Virus record (IMG/VR): IMGVR_UViG_3300008624_000705
Span: 1-29,916 of that record
Reading direction: 5' to 3' (one strand)
DNA from: a virus
Length of the DNA stretch: 29,916 nucleotides
Shown here one piece after another: positions 8,235 through 14,751 of the stretch (position 1 is the stretch's first letter; each line of letters begins with the position of its first letter). Made by a program: the position numbers and the translations under genes. A model generated the notes under the pieces. It saw nothing but the letters and a program-made list of their open reading frames with translations. It was not told where the DNA came from and ran no database searches.

Positions 8235-8667
8235 TAAAACAATAAAACTTACAGGCGAATATCCTAGTGATTGGAAACCACCAAATACTATTGTTGATAT
8301 ACAAAAAACATTTGCAGCATTTGATTTCTATGATGGTAGAATGATAGGTGGGTCTAAGTGGCAATATTCAGAACTTCATCCGAAGGATTTGGTTGTATAC
8401 AATGCAAATGTATTGATGCCTGATTATGGTAAAGTGTGGTATGGTGATTTAAATCTTACAGAAGATTATTTAACATTGAGAGAAATTGCTCAAATATTAA
8501 ATACAGATTTATATATTTTGTGGGAAAGTGATGGAAGATTTGGTGAAGAAAATAACCCAATAGATGAATTGATGGAGAAGGCTGTTTGGAATACTAAAGA
8601 AGATATGCCAACTTTAGATTGGTTAAGTAAAAAAAGAAAGGCTAAATACGATGAAAGAACCACTTGA
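8227..8667 (+). CDS. Phage protein of unknown function
   Basis: A 146-residue protein starting at a GTG (8227) that overlaps the previous gene. It is rich in aromatic residues and has a mixed alpha/beta look, with no motif I can assign. The stretch LTLREIAQILNTDLYILWE could be a helical DNA-binding or dimer segment. The C-terminus is basic (KKRKAKYDERTT). It overlaps the next gene by 17 bases. Confidence 0.5.
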   Translation: MFDKTIKLTGEYPSDWKPPNTIVDIQKTFAAFDFYDGRMIGGSKWQYSELHPKDLVVYNANVLMPDYGKVWYGDLNLTEDYLTLREIAQILNTDLYILWESDGRFGEENNPIDELMEKAVWNTKEDMPTLDWLSKKRKAKYDERTT

Positions 8668-8926
8668 TTTGAGTAAAAAAAGACCTGGACCGTGGGACAA
8701 TGAAAAATTAAAATTGATTGATGAAAAATCTGGTGAAACATTATTGGAATGTAAAATTGGTGATAAGTATCATCAGTTACTTTTGGAAATTGGATTGAAT
8801 GTGATATTGGAAAGGGCAGTATCTGAGTATGAGAGTGGTGGTGATTTTTTGGAGTATGTAAAGAACAGGCCTATGCAAGAATGGGAATCAAAATTAGATA
8901 AAGAGTGGACACCATTAGATGAGTAA
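8651..8926 (+). CDS. Phage protein of unknown function
   Basis: A 91-residue acidic protein, not recognised. It begins with a basic, Pro-rich segment (DLSKKRPGPWDNEK), continues as likely helices (YHQLLLEIGLNVILERAV), and ends in an acidic Trp-rich tail. It overlaps both neighbours, which supports a real gene. Confidence 0.5.
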   Translation: MKEPLDLSKKRPGPWDNEKLKLIDEKSGETLLECKIGDKYHQLLLEIGLNVILERAVSEYESGGDFLEYVKNRPMQEWESKLDKEWTPLDE

Positions 8927-9434
8927 AGAATATCCAGATATAGTTGATTGGGAAGATTGTATTGAAGAGTGGGATTCTTATTATGAGAAATGGTATGTCA
9001 AGTATATCATTGGACCCATCGGTACTGCGTATAGGTGGTTGAGAGAGTGGCCGTATCGTATCAAATATTATATGCAGCGTGGTCGTAGATGTTGGTCTGA
9101 CCAAGATGCTTGGGCAATAGATTATTGGTTAGTAAGTGGTCTTATTCCAATGGTGGAGCGATTGAAGAAGGAGAAATTGGGAGTACCATCGTCAATGTAT
9201 AAAGATGAAGATAGCGTTAATGCAGTTTCAGTTCCAACTGATTTTGCTGATGTATTGGCAGAGCAACGATGGGATAATATATTGGGCGAAATAATTTATG
9301 GTTTGAAGTGTGCTAAGAAACTTCAAGATCTTGATTTTGATTACGAAGATGAGGAATTGGGAATGAGGTTATCAAAGAGTTCTCAGCGCTCACTTGAATT
9401 GATAGGAGAACATTTATTTGCCTTATGGGATTAA
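8919..9434 (+). CDS. Conserved phage protein with Trp/Tyr-rich N-terminus
   Basis: A 171-residue protein with a Trp/Tyr-rich, partly amphipathic N-terminus (YRWLREWPYRIKYYMQRG). It is followed by CWSDQDAWAIDYWLVSGLIPMVERLK and LGVP. This middle section resembles a widespread phage protein family of unknown function in which a D-x-W/D-x-x-L helix precedes a G-x-P turn. The C-terminal part is acidic and helical. No catalytic motif is seen. It overlaps both neighbours. Confidence 0.55.
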   Translation: MSKEYPDIVDWEDCIEEWDSYYEKWYVKYIIGPIGTAYRWLREWPYRIKYYMQRGRRCWSDQDAWAIDYWLVSGLIPMVERLKKEKLGVPSSMYKDEDSVNAVSVPTDFADVLAEQRWDNILGEIIYGLKCAKKLQDLDFDYEDEELGMRLSKSSQRSLELIGEHLFALWD

Positions 9435-9667
9435 AAAATGAAACAAAAGATATACCTGTATCCAATAAAGATACTGTCAAAGATTTCAACCAGGTGGCCA
9501 CTAAGAAGCCCGATGGTCAAGACAACGTGGTGGAAAAATCTAAATCTAAATCTAAATCCGAAGCTGGAAAAGGTGATAAACTCAGACGAGGAATCTCACA
9601 GAACAAGTGGGGGGAAAAGTGGGAAAAAATTTTTGGAGTCGGAAAACATAGGAAAGAAAAAAAATGA
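9425..9667 (+). CDS. Small disordered basic protein with GDK..IFG tail
   Basis: An 80-residue protein, highly charged and probably disordered, with Lys/Ser repeats (KSKSKSKSEAGKGDK). The C-terminal GDKLRRGISQNKWGEKWEKIFG resembles short phage proteins that pair a GDK-R start with an Y/W-x-x-I-F-G end. This is why I prefer this frame over a competing overlapping frame at 9438-9704. Function unknown. Confidence 0.55.
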   Translation: MGLKNETKDIPVSNKDTVKDFNQVATKKPDGQDNVVEKSKSKSKSEAGKGDKLRRGISQNKWGEKWEKIFGVGKHRKEKK

Positions 9668-9831
9668 AATCGCAATTAAAAGTAATAAAAGAGTTGGTGA
9701 ATAAATATCCTAATGATATGCAATTGGGAGCAGCTGTTAGAAGTTATCTGAATGAAAATTATTGGAGGTTAGAAATGAAGAAAAAAACATCACCTAAAAG
9801 TAAATGGGAAAGAGAGCTTGATAAGATATGA
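9664..9831 (+). CDS. Small basic protein, unknown (55 residues)
   Basis: A 55-codon gene from ATG 9664 to TGA 9831. Its start overlaps the preceding stop and its stop overlaps the next ATG (ATGA at 9828). The product has a helix (QLKVIKELVNKYPND) followed by a basic tail ending in KWERELDKI. An internal ATG at 9775 follows a good GGAGG-type ribosome site, so a shorter product is also possible. Confidence 0.55.
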   Translation: MKSQLKVIKELVNKYPNDMQLGAAVRSYLNENYWRLEMKKKTSPKSKWERELDKI

Positions 9832-10406
9832 AACAATTGATAAAAGATATATTGAAAGATGTGTCTAAAGGTCAACCTAATTTAGAATCTGAAGCTGCTA
9901 GAGAGGTGGTATCTAATTTAATTATGGCTGGTATAAAATCTAAAGGTTGGTATTTGAATTTAAATACAATTAATGGTGATTCCCAAATCGATGTTTGTAG
10001 GCATGGAAATTCATTAAACAGTAATTGTTCTGAATGTGATGAAGAGCAGGCTAGAGAATCTTGGGTATGTGAAATTTGTGGTAAATCTACATATGATGTT
10101 GATTATGATTATGTGGGTAGTGGAACTAACCACTTGGGATGTGAGTTAAAAATAGAAATAGATAATAAAGCCGGCATTAATCCAAATGATGATTCTGATT
10201 ATTATACAGGACCTGATGGTAGTTATGAAGTAGCAAAAGTATTAGGACATATGGATGAAGATGGAGAATTTATCACAGAAAAAGAAACATATTCAGTAGT
10301 TGAAAATTTGGGTTGGGATGCTAAAGATAAGAAACAGAAAAAGATTGGCACGATTACTAAGGATGAATATGATAAATTATATCCTTGGCATGAAGAAGAG
10401 GGGTAA
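9828..10406 (+). CDS. Zinc-ribbon-like phage protein, unknown
   Basis: A 192-residue acidic protein. The middle has a cysteine/histidine cluster: CRHG, NCSEC, VCEICGKS and NHLGC, which can form one or two zinc knuckles. The C-terminal third is acidic and Tyr-rich with several Gly-Trp turns. No catalytic motif is recognised. It may be a nucleic-acid or protein-binding adaptor. It overlaps the previous gene by ATGA, and a one-base gap separates it from the next. Confidence 0.55.
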   Translation: MKQLIKDILKDVSKGQPNLESEAAREVVSNLIMAGIKSKGWYLNLNTINGDSQIDVCRHGNSLNSNCSECDEEQARESWVCEICGKSTYDVDYDYVGSGTNHLGCELKIEIDNKAGINPNDDSDYYTGPDGSYEVAKVLGHMDEDGEFITEKETYSVVENLGWDAKDKKQKKIGTITKDEYDKLYPWHEEEG

Positions 10407-10407
10407 T

Positions 10408-10563
10408 ATGGATTATAAAAAAGAAAGAGATTTGCATTGGTTTAAGAGTGATTTTAGAATTAATTGGTTAAACTTTTTTGCATGGATAGTGTTTGTGCCA
10501 GTATTTGCTTTTTTTAGTTGGTATGGTTTATATAAATTAGTGATGTGGATGATGTATGGCTAG
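10408..10563 (+). CDS. Small single-span membrane protein
   Basis: A 51-residue protein starting at ATG 10408 behind a clear GAGGGG ribosome site. It has a charged N-terminus (MDYKKERDLHWFKSDFR) and one hydrophobic span (LNFFAWIVFVPVFAFFSWYG), ending in short aromatic residues. Function unknown; small membrane peptides like this are common in phage early regions. It overlaps the next gene by 8 bases. Confidence 0.6.
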   Translation: MDYKKERDLHWFKSDFRINWLNFFAWIVFVPVFAFFSWYGLYKLVMWMMYG

Positions 10564-10720
10564 AGATATATTTGGAAATAGAAGAGTAACTAAAGAAGAT
10601 TTGTATACCAAAAAAAGAGTAACTCATGCTGATGTGCGGGGTGAATATGTTAAAATGGTCATATGGATTTTAGCTGGGTATTTGTTTTTTCATTTTATAG
10701 TAATGGGGTGGGAGATATGA
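10556..10720 (+). CDS. Small single-span membrane protein
   Basis: A 54-residue protein starting at ATG 10556, overlapping the previous gene and ending in an ATGA junction at 10717. The N-terminal half is basic and soluble (ARDIFGNRRVTKEDLY). The C-terminal half is a single membrane span (MVIWILAGYLFFHFIVMGW). It forms a pair with the preceding membrane peptide. Function unknown. Confidence 0.6.
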   Translation: MARDIFGNRRVTKEDLYTKKRVTHADVRGEYVKMVIWILAGYLFFHFIVMGWEI

Positions 10721-10962
10721 AACATAAAGATTATATGAAATTAATGAAGACACCATTTGAAGAACTATCGTTAGAAGACCAAAGAAAACGGACTACTGAA
10801 TTTCAAAGACGAATGAAGATAGCAACAAAGTTTATGAGCGGTCTTAGAGATGGTAAGATAGATGAAGAATTTGTAGACTTGATGGAAGATGATGATCCGA
10901 TGAAAGAAACGATAGAAACAATAAAAATAAAAATGAATGATAATTTAGAGGCAGAAGCGTAG
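10717..10962 (+). CDS. Small charged helical protein, unknown
   Basis: An 81-residue protein with strongly charged helices (SLEDQRKRTTEFQRRMKIA) and an acidic C-terminal half. The start is set at ATG 10717 at the ATGA junction, rather than an in-frame ATG at 10663 inside the membrane-peptide gene. Function unknown. Confidence 0.55.
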   Translation: MKHKDYMKLMKTPFEELSLEDQRKRTTEFQRRMKIATKFMSGLRDGKIDEEFVDLMEDDDPMKETIETIKIKMNDNLEAEA

Positions 10963-11207
10963 TGGATAAATTACAAGAATTAATGACAATCACAATGGAA
11001 GAATGTGGTGAGTTGATTCAACAATGTAGTAAAGCTATTCGATGTAGCCATTATTACGGCAACGAAAATTTGGTAGAAGAAGTTGGTGATGTTATGTGTA
11101 TGATTGATATGTTACACGAATACGATATCATCAGTTGGACAGATGTAGATAATAGAGTATTAGAGAAGAAAAAGAAATTAATGAAGTGGAGTAGTTTGCT
11201 TGATTAA
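10962..11207 (+). CDS. MazG-like nucleotide pyrophosphohydrolase
   Basis: An 81-residue all-alpha NTP pyrophosphatase of the MazG/dUTPase superfamily, expected to cleave nucleoside triphosphates to monophosphates with magnesium. The metal motifs are visible: EECGE (ExxE, 14-17) and EEVGD (ExxD, 40-43), separated by a helix as in single-domain MazG-like proteins. It starts at a GTG overlapping the previous stop by one base. Phage MazG proteins have been suggested to act on housekeeping dNTPs or on alarmones; the sequence does not decide. It sits directly before IMP dehydrogenase, which points to nucleotide-pool control. Confidence 0.78.
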   Translation: MDKLQELMTITMEECGELIQQCSKAIRCSHYYGNENLVEEVGDVMCMIDMLHEYDIISWTDVDNRVLEKKKKLMKWSSLLD

Positions 11208-11208
11208 T

Positions 11209-12417
11209 ATGAAAACTTATTTGACATATGATGATGTAAACATAGTTCCAAAATATTCGGAATTGGAATCTCGTGATAAAGTAGATTTAACTACAAGGTT
11301 TACCAAGAATACGGTATTATCTATTCCAATAGTTGCGTCACCGATGGATACCATTTGTGAAGAAGATATGGCAAAGGAAATGATGGATTGGGGTGGAGTT
11401 GGTGTCATACATAGGTTTCAGAGTATTAAGGATCAAGCTCGTATGATGAGATCATTACATTATGAATGGGATAAATACTTTACACCTTTGAGTGGTAATG
11501 ATAACGAAGAAGAAAGAACTATAGATAAAGAATGGGATGAATGGTATAAGAGTGTAAAACATTGGAATCATCCACCTACTAAATCAGATTGGAAAGATTT
11601 AAAGGATAGATTTTATTGGACGGATTCTTTGATTCGTGATGAAAAGATTTGGTCTAAACGACCACTATGTGCAGCCATAGGAGTTACGGGTGATTATAAA
11701 GAGAGAGCTCAGGAGTTAGTTAAGAATGGATGTAATGTATTATTTATAGATATAGCACATGGACACCATTTGTTATTAAAAAATGTTGTTAAGGAGTTAA
11801 AGAATGAATTTGGACGAGATGTTGAAGTCATCGGGGGTTCGATTGCGACACCGGAAGCTGCCAGAGCATTATGTGAATGGGGGGTGGATGGCATTCGAGT
11901 CGGCATCGGTAACGGATCATTATGTGAAACGAGAATCAGAACTGGGGTGGGACTTCCTCAGATTACTGTTTTGTCTGATGTGTGTTCCGTTGCTGACAAT
12001 TATAGTGTTCCTTGCATCGCTGATGGTGGCGTTAGGTATGTGGGTGATGTGGCTAAAGGACTTGGGGCAGGGGCTGATTCGGTTATGCTCGGCTCTATTA
12101 TTGCTGGGACGAAAGAAACGCCAGGCGAAATTATAAAACAAGGAGAATGGCCTAATGAAAAGCTATACAAGAAATATAGAGGAAGTGCTTCTCTCGATAG
12201 TAAAGCTGACAGAGGAGAATCTAAAAATGTGGAAGGAAATTCTAAAATCATTCCATATAAAGGTAAAGTCATCCGCATTATATCTGATATTCGTGATGGT
12301 CTTGGCTCATCTTTTTCTTATGTTGGCGCGAGTGATGTATTGGATTTTCAATCGAGGTGCGAATTTGTTAGGGTTACATCCGCTGGAACGATAGAAGCAA
12401 AACCACATTTACTATGA
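11209..12417 (+). CDS. guaB: IMP dehydrogenase / GMP reductase family enzyme
   Basis: IMP dehydrogenase makes XMP on the guanine nucleotide pathway. This 402-residue version has a TIM barrel with the catalytic cysteine C239 in GNGSLCETR, followed by TGVGLPQ. Other family motifs are DIAHG (181-185), ADGGVRYVGDVAKGLGAGAD and a C-terminal FVRVTSAG typical of IMP dehydrogenase. The two CBS domains of cellular enzymes are absent, and a charged insert of about 55 residues (86-140) takes their place. The flap is altered: the usual YRGMGS reads YRGSAS, and the expected Arg-Tyr dyad reads DRGES. GMP reductase, which lacks CBS domains, therefore remains an alternative. Start chosen at ATG 11209. Confidence 0.85.
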   Translation: MKTYLTYDDVNIVPKYSELESRDKVDLTTRFTKNTVLSIPIVASPMDTICEEDMAKEMMDWGGVGVIHRFQSIKDQARMMRSLHYEWDKYFTPLSGNDNEEERTIDKEWDEWYKSVKHWNHPPTKSDWKDLKDRFYWTDSLIRDEKIWSKRPLCAAIGVTGDYKERAQELVKNGCNVLFIDIAHGHHLLLKNVVKELKNEFGRDVEVIGGSIATPEAARALCEWGVDGIRVGIGNGSLCETRIRTGVGLPQITVLSDVCSVADNYSVPCIADGGVRYVGDVAKGLGAGADSVMLGSIIAGTKETPGEIIKQGEWPNEKLYKKYRGSASLDSKADRGESKNVEGNSKIIPYKGKVIRIISDIRDGLGSSFSYVGASDVLDFQSRCEFVRVTSAGTIEAKPHLL

Positions 12418-12427
12418 AAAAAAAGAC

Positions 12428-12456
12428 TTAACAGGTTATAATTTGATAATTATAGA
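12428..12456 (+). promoter_or_regulatory. Putative promoter with internal inverted repeat
   Basis: TTAACA at 12428-12433, 17-base spacer, TATAGA at 12451-12456. A perfect 7-bp inverted repeat (TATAATT, loop TGAT, AATTATA; 12437-12454) overlaps the spacer and -10 box and could be an operator or a weak hairpin. A GGAG ribosome site lies 8 bases before the next ATG at 12481, so this is not of the leaderless type. Confidence 0.4.
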
Positions 12457-12480
12457 CAGAACATAGTTGGAGATTTTTTT

Positions 12481-12591
12481 ATGAAATTTATTATAGACTA
12501 TTCCACAATACCAAGCGTTACATATACAGACGTTTGCCTGCAATGGGTGACCGATACTTCATATTCAATAGAAGTAGTATACGGAGATTAA
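12481..12591 (+). CDS. Small protein, unknown (36 residues)
   Basis: ATG 12481 to TAA 12589-12591, preceded by a GGAG ribosome site and the putative promoter at 12428. The 36-residue product is Thr/Tyr/Val-rich (DYSTIPSVTYTDVCLQW) and probably beta-structured. The next gene begins 4 bases later. Supported by the ribosome site and spacing only. Confidence 0.45.
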   Translation: MKFIIDYSTIPSVTYTDVCLQWVTDTSYSIEVVYGD

Positions 12592-12595
12592 AATA

Positions 12596-12868
12596 ATGGG
12601 ACAAAAATCATGGCCTGAAGAAAGGTCAGAGATAGCTATATGGCTTTCTGGCTTTTTGGGAACTTATAAAAAATGGGTTGATAAAATTTTAGACAATGAT
12701 GATCATGAGGTAACTAAGAATAAAATAATCGATTTGTTGTCAGAGTGGATAGCTAAGTTAGAAGAAGAAAGAACAAAAATTATGAGAATGTCCGATACAT
12801 CACCTGAAGAAGAAACAACTTCTGCTAATGTACATGGTGATGATGATTATGCAGTTCCGCAAGATTAA
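12596..12868 (+). CDS. Small acidic helical protein, unknown
   Basis: A 90-residue protein with two helices, the first amphipathic (IAIWLSGFLGTYKKWVDKIL), and a disordered acidic C-terminal tail (SPEEETTSANVHGDDDY). No family is recognised. It lies 4 bases after the 36-residue gene and is probably cotranslated with it. Confidence 0.5.
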   Translation: MGQKSWPEERSEIAIWLSGFLGTYKKWVDKILDNDDHEVTKNKIIDLLSEWIAKLEEERTKIMRMSDTSPEEETTSANVHGDDDYAVPQD

Positions 12869-12906
12869 GATTTCACATACAAGATACAAGTAAGGAGGAC
12901 AGGTTA

Positions 12907-12945
12907 ATGGGTTCTACCTATTCAAAAGAATCTATAACACAATAG
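12907..12945 (+). CDS. Possible 12-codon leader ORF with strong ribosome site
   Basis: A very strong Shine-Dalgarno (AAGGAGGA, 12893-12900) lies 6 bases before ATG 12907. The frame encodes only MGSTYSKESITQ and stops at 12943-12945, 10 bases before the ATG of the beta-barrel gene, which has its own AGGAG site. This could be a leader peptide or the remnant of a larger gene. Confidence 0.4.
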   Translation: MGSTYSKESITQ

Positions 12946-12955
12946 GAGTGACGCG

Positions 12956-13732
12956 ATGAATACACTAAAATCAATCCTAACTACTATCTTCTTTTTGGGT
13001 GGAATTACTTTCGCACAAGAAGAAACTCAAGCACCTGCTTGGGGTGGTGAATTCAGTACTGATATTACTTTTGGTGATACAGTATCTTTCACTACACCAT
13101 ATACAGGTCTTTCGTATAGTGGTGAAGGGTGGAAACTTACATCGCATCTGTCAGAAGGTGGCGTGAATGTAGAAGAAGCATATTACAATGTAGATGCTAA
13201 AGTTACTTCCGTTACACTTGGACAACAGAGGGTTCCTTTTGGTATTGCCAATCCTTGGCACAGACCATCAGGTAATCCATTCGTTAGTGAACCAAGTTCT
13301 CAGGCTTATGCCGTTGGACTTGGAGCATCTACCGAATTTGCAGGTGTAGGTATTGCTGGATTTTACGGCGATAACCAATCATATTCCATGAGAACATCTT
13401 ATGGTTTAGCTGGTCATACTGCTGGGGTTTCTATCAATAGTGATGAAGCACGTCTATTGGACGCAAGTGGAACATTTTCATATGATTCATTTGGTTCAAT
13501 TGCATCTTATTTTGAGTATGATCTTAGTGAAGAAACGAGTGGGGACTTATGGTATAGAGCCGTAATCTCGCCGTCCTTTACTAAAGGTATCACTGCCCTT
13601 ATAGGATATTCATCTGTTGATGATGAAACCGAAACCATGTATGGTGTCGGTTATCATTATGGCAATTCTTACATTCGTTCAGAATTGTCCGCAGATGGAG
13701 ATGTTTCAGTACGAGTAAGTTATACCTTTTAA
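12956..13732 (+). CDS. Outer-membrane beta-barrel (porin-like) protein with signal peptide
   Basis: A 258-residue protein. Residues 1-20 are a classical signal peptide (short charged start, hydrophobic TTIFFLGGI core, cleavage expected after TFA or AQ). The rest shows alternating polar/hydrophobic strands with many Gly, Ser, Tyr and Thr residues. It ends in VRVSYTF, a C-terminal aromatic signal of the type read by the BAM machinery. LGQQRVPFG resembles a segment of phosphate-selective and related porins. The gene is visibly richer in GC than its neighbours: I counted 27 G+C in 13201-13260 against 17 in 10441-10500. Recent transfer from a host is likely. It has its own AGGAG site. A phage-encoded outer-membrane protein may alter uptake or block superinfection; that is inference. 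Confidence 0.8.
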   Translation: MNTLKSILTTIFFLGGITFAQEETQAPAWGGEFSTDITFGDTVSFTTPYTGLSYSGEGWKLTSHLSEGGVNVEEAYYNVDAKVTSVTLGQQRVPFGIANPWHRPSGNPFVSEPSSQAYAVGLGASTEFAGVGIAGFYGDNQSYSMRTSYGLAGHTAGVSINSDEARLLDASGTFSYDSFGSIASYFEYDLSEETSGDLWYRAVISPSFTKGITALIGYSSVDDETETMYGVGYHYGNSYIRSELSADGDVSVRVSYTF

Positions 13733-13744
13733 GTAAGGATAATA

Positions 13745-13787
13745 GGGCGGGAGGCTATAGGCCGTGAGTGTCAAAACTTACCCGCCC
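13745..13787 (+). other. GC-rich hairpin downstream of the beta-barrel gene
   Basis: GGGCGGG (13745-13751) pairs perfectly with CCCGCCC (13781-13787) across a 29-base loop. The downstream side is an A-run rather than a T-run, so it is not a standard intrinsic terminator for + transcripts. It may protect the 3' end or slow polymerase. It ends 22 bases before a promoter, giving a stem-loop plus promoter arrangement. Confidence 0.5.
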
Positions 13788-13809
13788 ACTAAAAAAGTGA
13801 AAATAAAGC

Positions 13810-13839
13810 TTGACTTATATTGCATTTCTTTGTTATATT
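13810..13839 (+). promoter_or_regulatory. Sigma70-like promoter, copy 1 of the repeated promoter element
   Basis: TTGACT (13810-13815), 18-base spacer, TATATT (13834-13839). The surrounding bases from 13791 on match the 75-bp repeats at 27456 and 27725 with a few changes. An ATG begins 6 bases after the -10 box, so the next gene is predicted to be leaderless. Confidence 0.7.
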
Positions 13840-13844
13840 TAGGT

Positions 13845-13946
13845 ATGGAAATGATGGTTACACTAACAATGATATTTTTGTACTTCTATTTTTTTATGGG
13901 GTACGCTGTAATAATTAAAAAAGGAACATATAAGGAAATAAAATGA
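13845..13946 (+). CDS. 33-residue membrane peptide, predicted leaderless
   Basis: ATG 13845 is at the predicted transcription start. The product begins MEMMVTLTMI and has a single membrane span (TLTMIFLYFYFFMGYAVII) and a short basic tail (KKGTYKEIK). The reading frame extends upstream to 13764, but those bases are the promoter and hairpin, so the short form is preferred. The end overlaps the lipoprotein gene by ATGA. Function unknown; it could be a toxin-like or regulatory membrane peptide. Confidence 0.5.
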   Translation: MEMMVTLTMIFLYFYFFMGYAVIIKKGTYKEIK

Positions 13947-14374
13947 AAAGGTTATTTTTAATAGTAGGAATGCTAGTTATTGGTTGTTCAGAAAACCCAA
14001 TGTATTCTGAATTTGTTGAAGATTGTGAATGTGATTTGAATATTTCAAGCACATTACCATATTCTGATGGGAGTTATAAATTAGAGTTTAATGCAGATTT
14101 AGCACAAACTTATACGATGTTGGATGCTTCAACTAATTGTGGATGGTCTCAACATCTTTCTTGGCAATCTGATTATGAATATAGAATTGAAAATGATTGG
14201 GTTAATTTAGTTAATCCATCAAGTATGACAGATGAAAATGGAAATGCTCATGTAATGTTTGCTGCGTGGGAAAATTTTATTGACTATACTGTTGCGGTTT
14301 ATTGTGGATATACTGATGATGATGGACATCATTATATGGATACTTTATATATTGAAATAGTTGATAACGAATAG
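13943..14374 (+). CDS. Predicted lipoprotein with Ig-like/beta-sandwich body
   Basis: A 143-residue protein. The N-terminus MKRLFLIVGMLVIGCSENP is a lipoprotein signal with an acceptable lipobox (VIGC, Cys15), so the mature protein should be acylated and anchored in a membrane. The remainder has several cysteines (CECD, TNCGW, VYCGY) and alternating strands that suggest a beta-sandwich. No family is recognised. Phage lipoproteins often act in superinfection exclusion, which is a reasonable but unproven guess here. It follows the membrane peptide in the same transcript. Confidence 0.65.
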   Translation: MKRLFLIVGMLVIGCSENPMYSEFVEDCECDLNISSTLPYSDGSYKLEFNADLAQTYTMLDASTNCGWSQHLSWQSDYEYRIENDWVNLVNPSSMTDENGNAHVMFAAWENFIDYTVAVYCGYTDDDGHHYMDTLYIEIVDNE

Positions 14375-14384
14375 GGGATTAGTA

Positions 14385-14624
14385 ATGAAGTATGTTCTTG
14401 TTGATAGATTTGATAATATAGTCGATACCAAAGATTTATCATCTGATGTTGGTGTCAAGGGGGCAACAACTTATTTTGTAAAGAGAAAACAAATTTCATA
14501 TGAAAATTTTACACAAATATGGAGAGTAATGACAGAAGACAGGTATTATGAAATATCGGAATCTTGTACAAGAAAATCATCAGAAGGGGAATTTGGGGAT
14601 TGGATTGACATAGAAAAATCTTAA
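14385..14624 (+). CDS. Small beta-rich protein, unknown
   Basis: A 79-residue protein starting at ATG 14385 behind a weak AGGGGAT site; an in-frame TTG at 14361 is less likely. It begins MKYVLVDRFDNIVDTKDL and has alternating strands and an acidic end. I see no motif. It is the last gene before a 127-base non-coding gap. Confidence 0.5.
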   Translation: MKYVLVDRFDNIVDTKDLSSDVGVKGATTYFVKRKQISYENFTQIWRVMTEDRYYEISESCTRKSSEGEFGDWIDIEKS

Positions 14625-14751
14625 TAGTTTGTCATTTTGTCATATACTTATAAGTGGTATAGATATTGTATATATTATATCGAATACCATCGCCAAATAA
14701 ATGGGATGGTAAATTAAGTTAGACGAAAGTTAACTACATAGGAGAAATAAA
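14625..14751 (+). promoter_or_regulatory. Hsp20 upstream region with two hairpins
   Basis: The longest gene-free stretch of the window apart from the tRNA locus. It holds a TTTGTCAT-type direct repeat at 14629-14643, an AT-rich tract (14660-14680) that probably contains the promoter, and a 7-bp hairpin, TACCATC (14685-14691) with GATGGTA (14705-14711). A second weak 5-bp hairpin (AGTTA/TAACT) follows near 14717-14737. AGGAG at 14741-14745 is the hsp20 ribosome site and is not covered by either stem, which argues against a simple RNA thermometer. I cannot fix the -35/-10 boxes with confidence. Confidence 0.4.

Noticed and set aside
9438-9704. Overlapping plus-strand frame of 88 residues
   Set aside because: The frame at 9425-9667 has a recognisable GDK..IFG ending and fits the gene junctions on both sides; this one fits neither.
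11804-12136. Hydrophobic open frame inside the IMP dehydrogenase gene, membrane-like
   Set aside because: It is fully inside a gene with strong catalytic motifs; the hydrophobic look comes from reading that gene out of frame.
12893-12900. Ribosome site of the beta-barrel gene
   Set aside because: It is over 50 bases upstream; that gene has its own AGGAG next to its ATG.
13745-13796. Intrinsic terminator for the beta-barrel gene
   Set aside because: The stem is good but is followed by an A-run rather than a T-run and has a 29-base loop; listed only as a hairpin.
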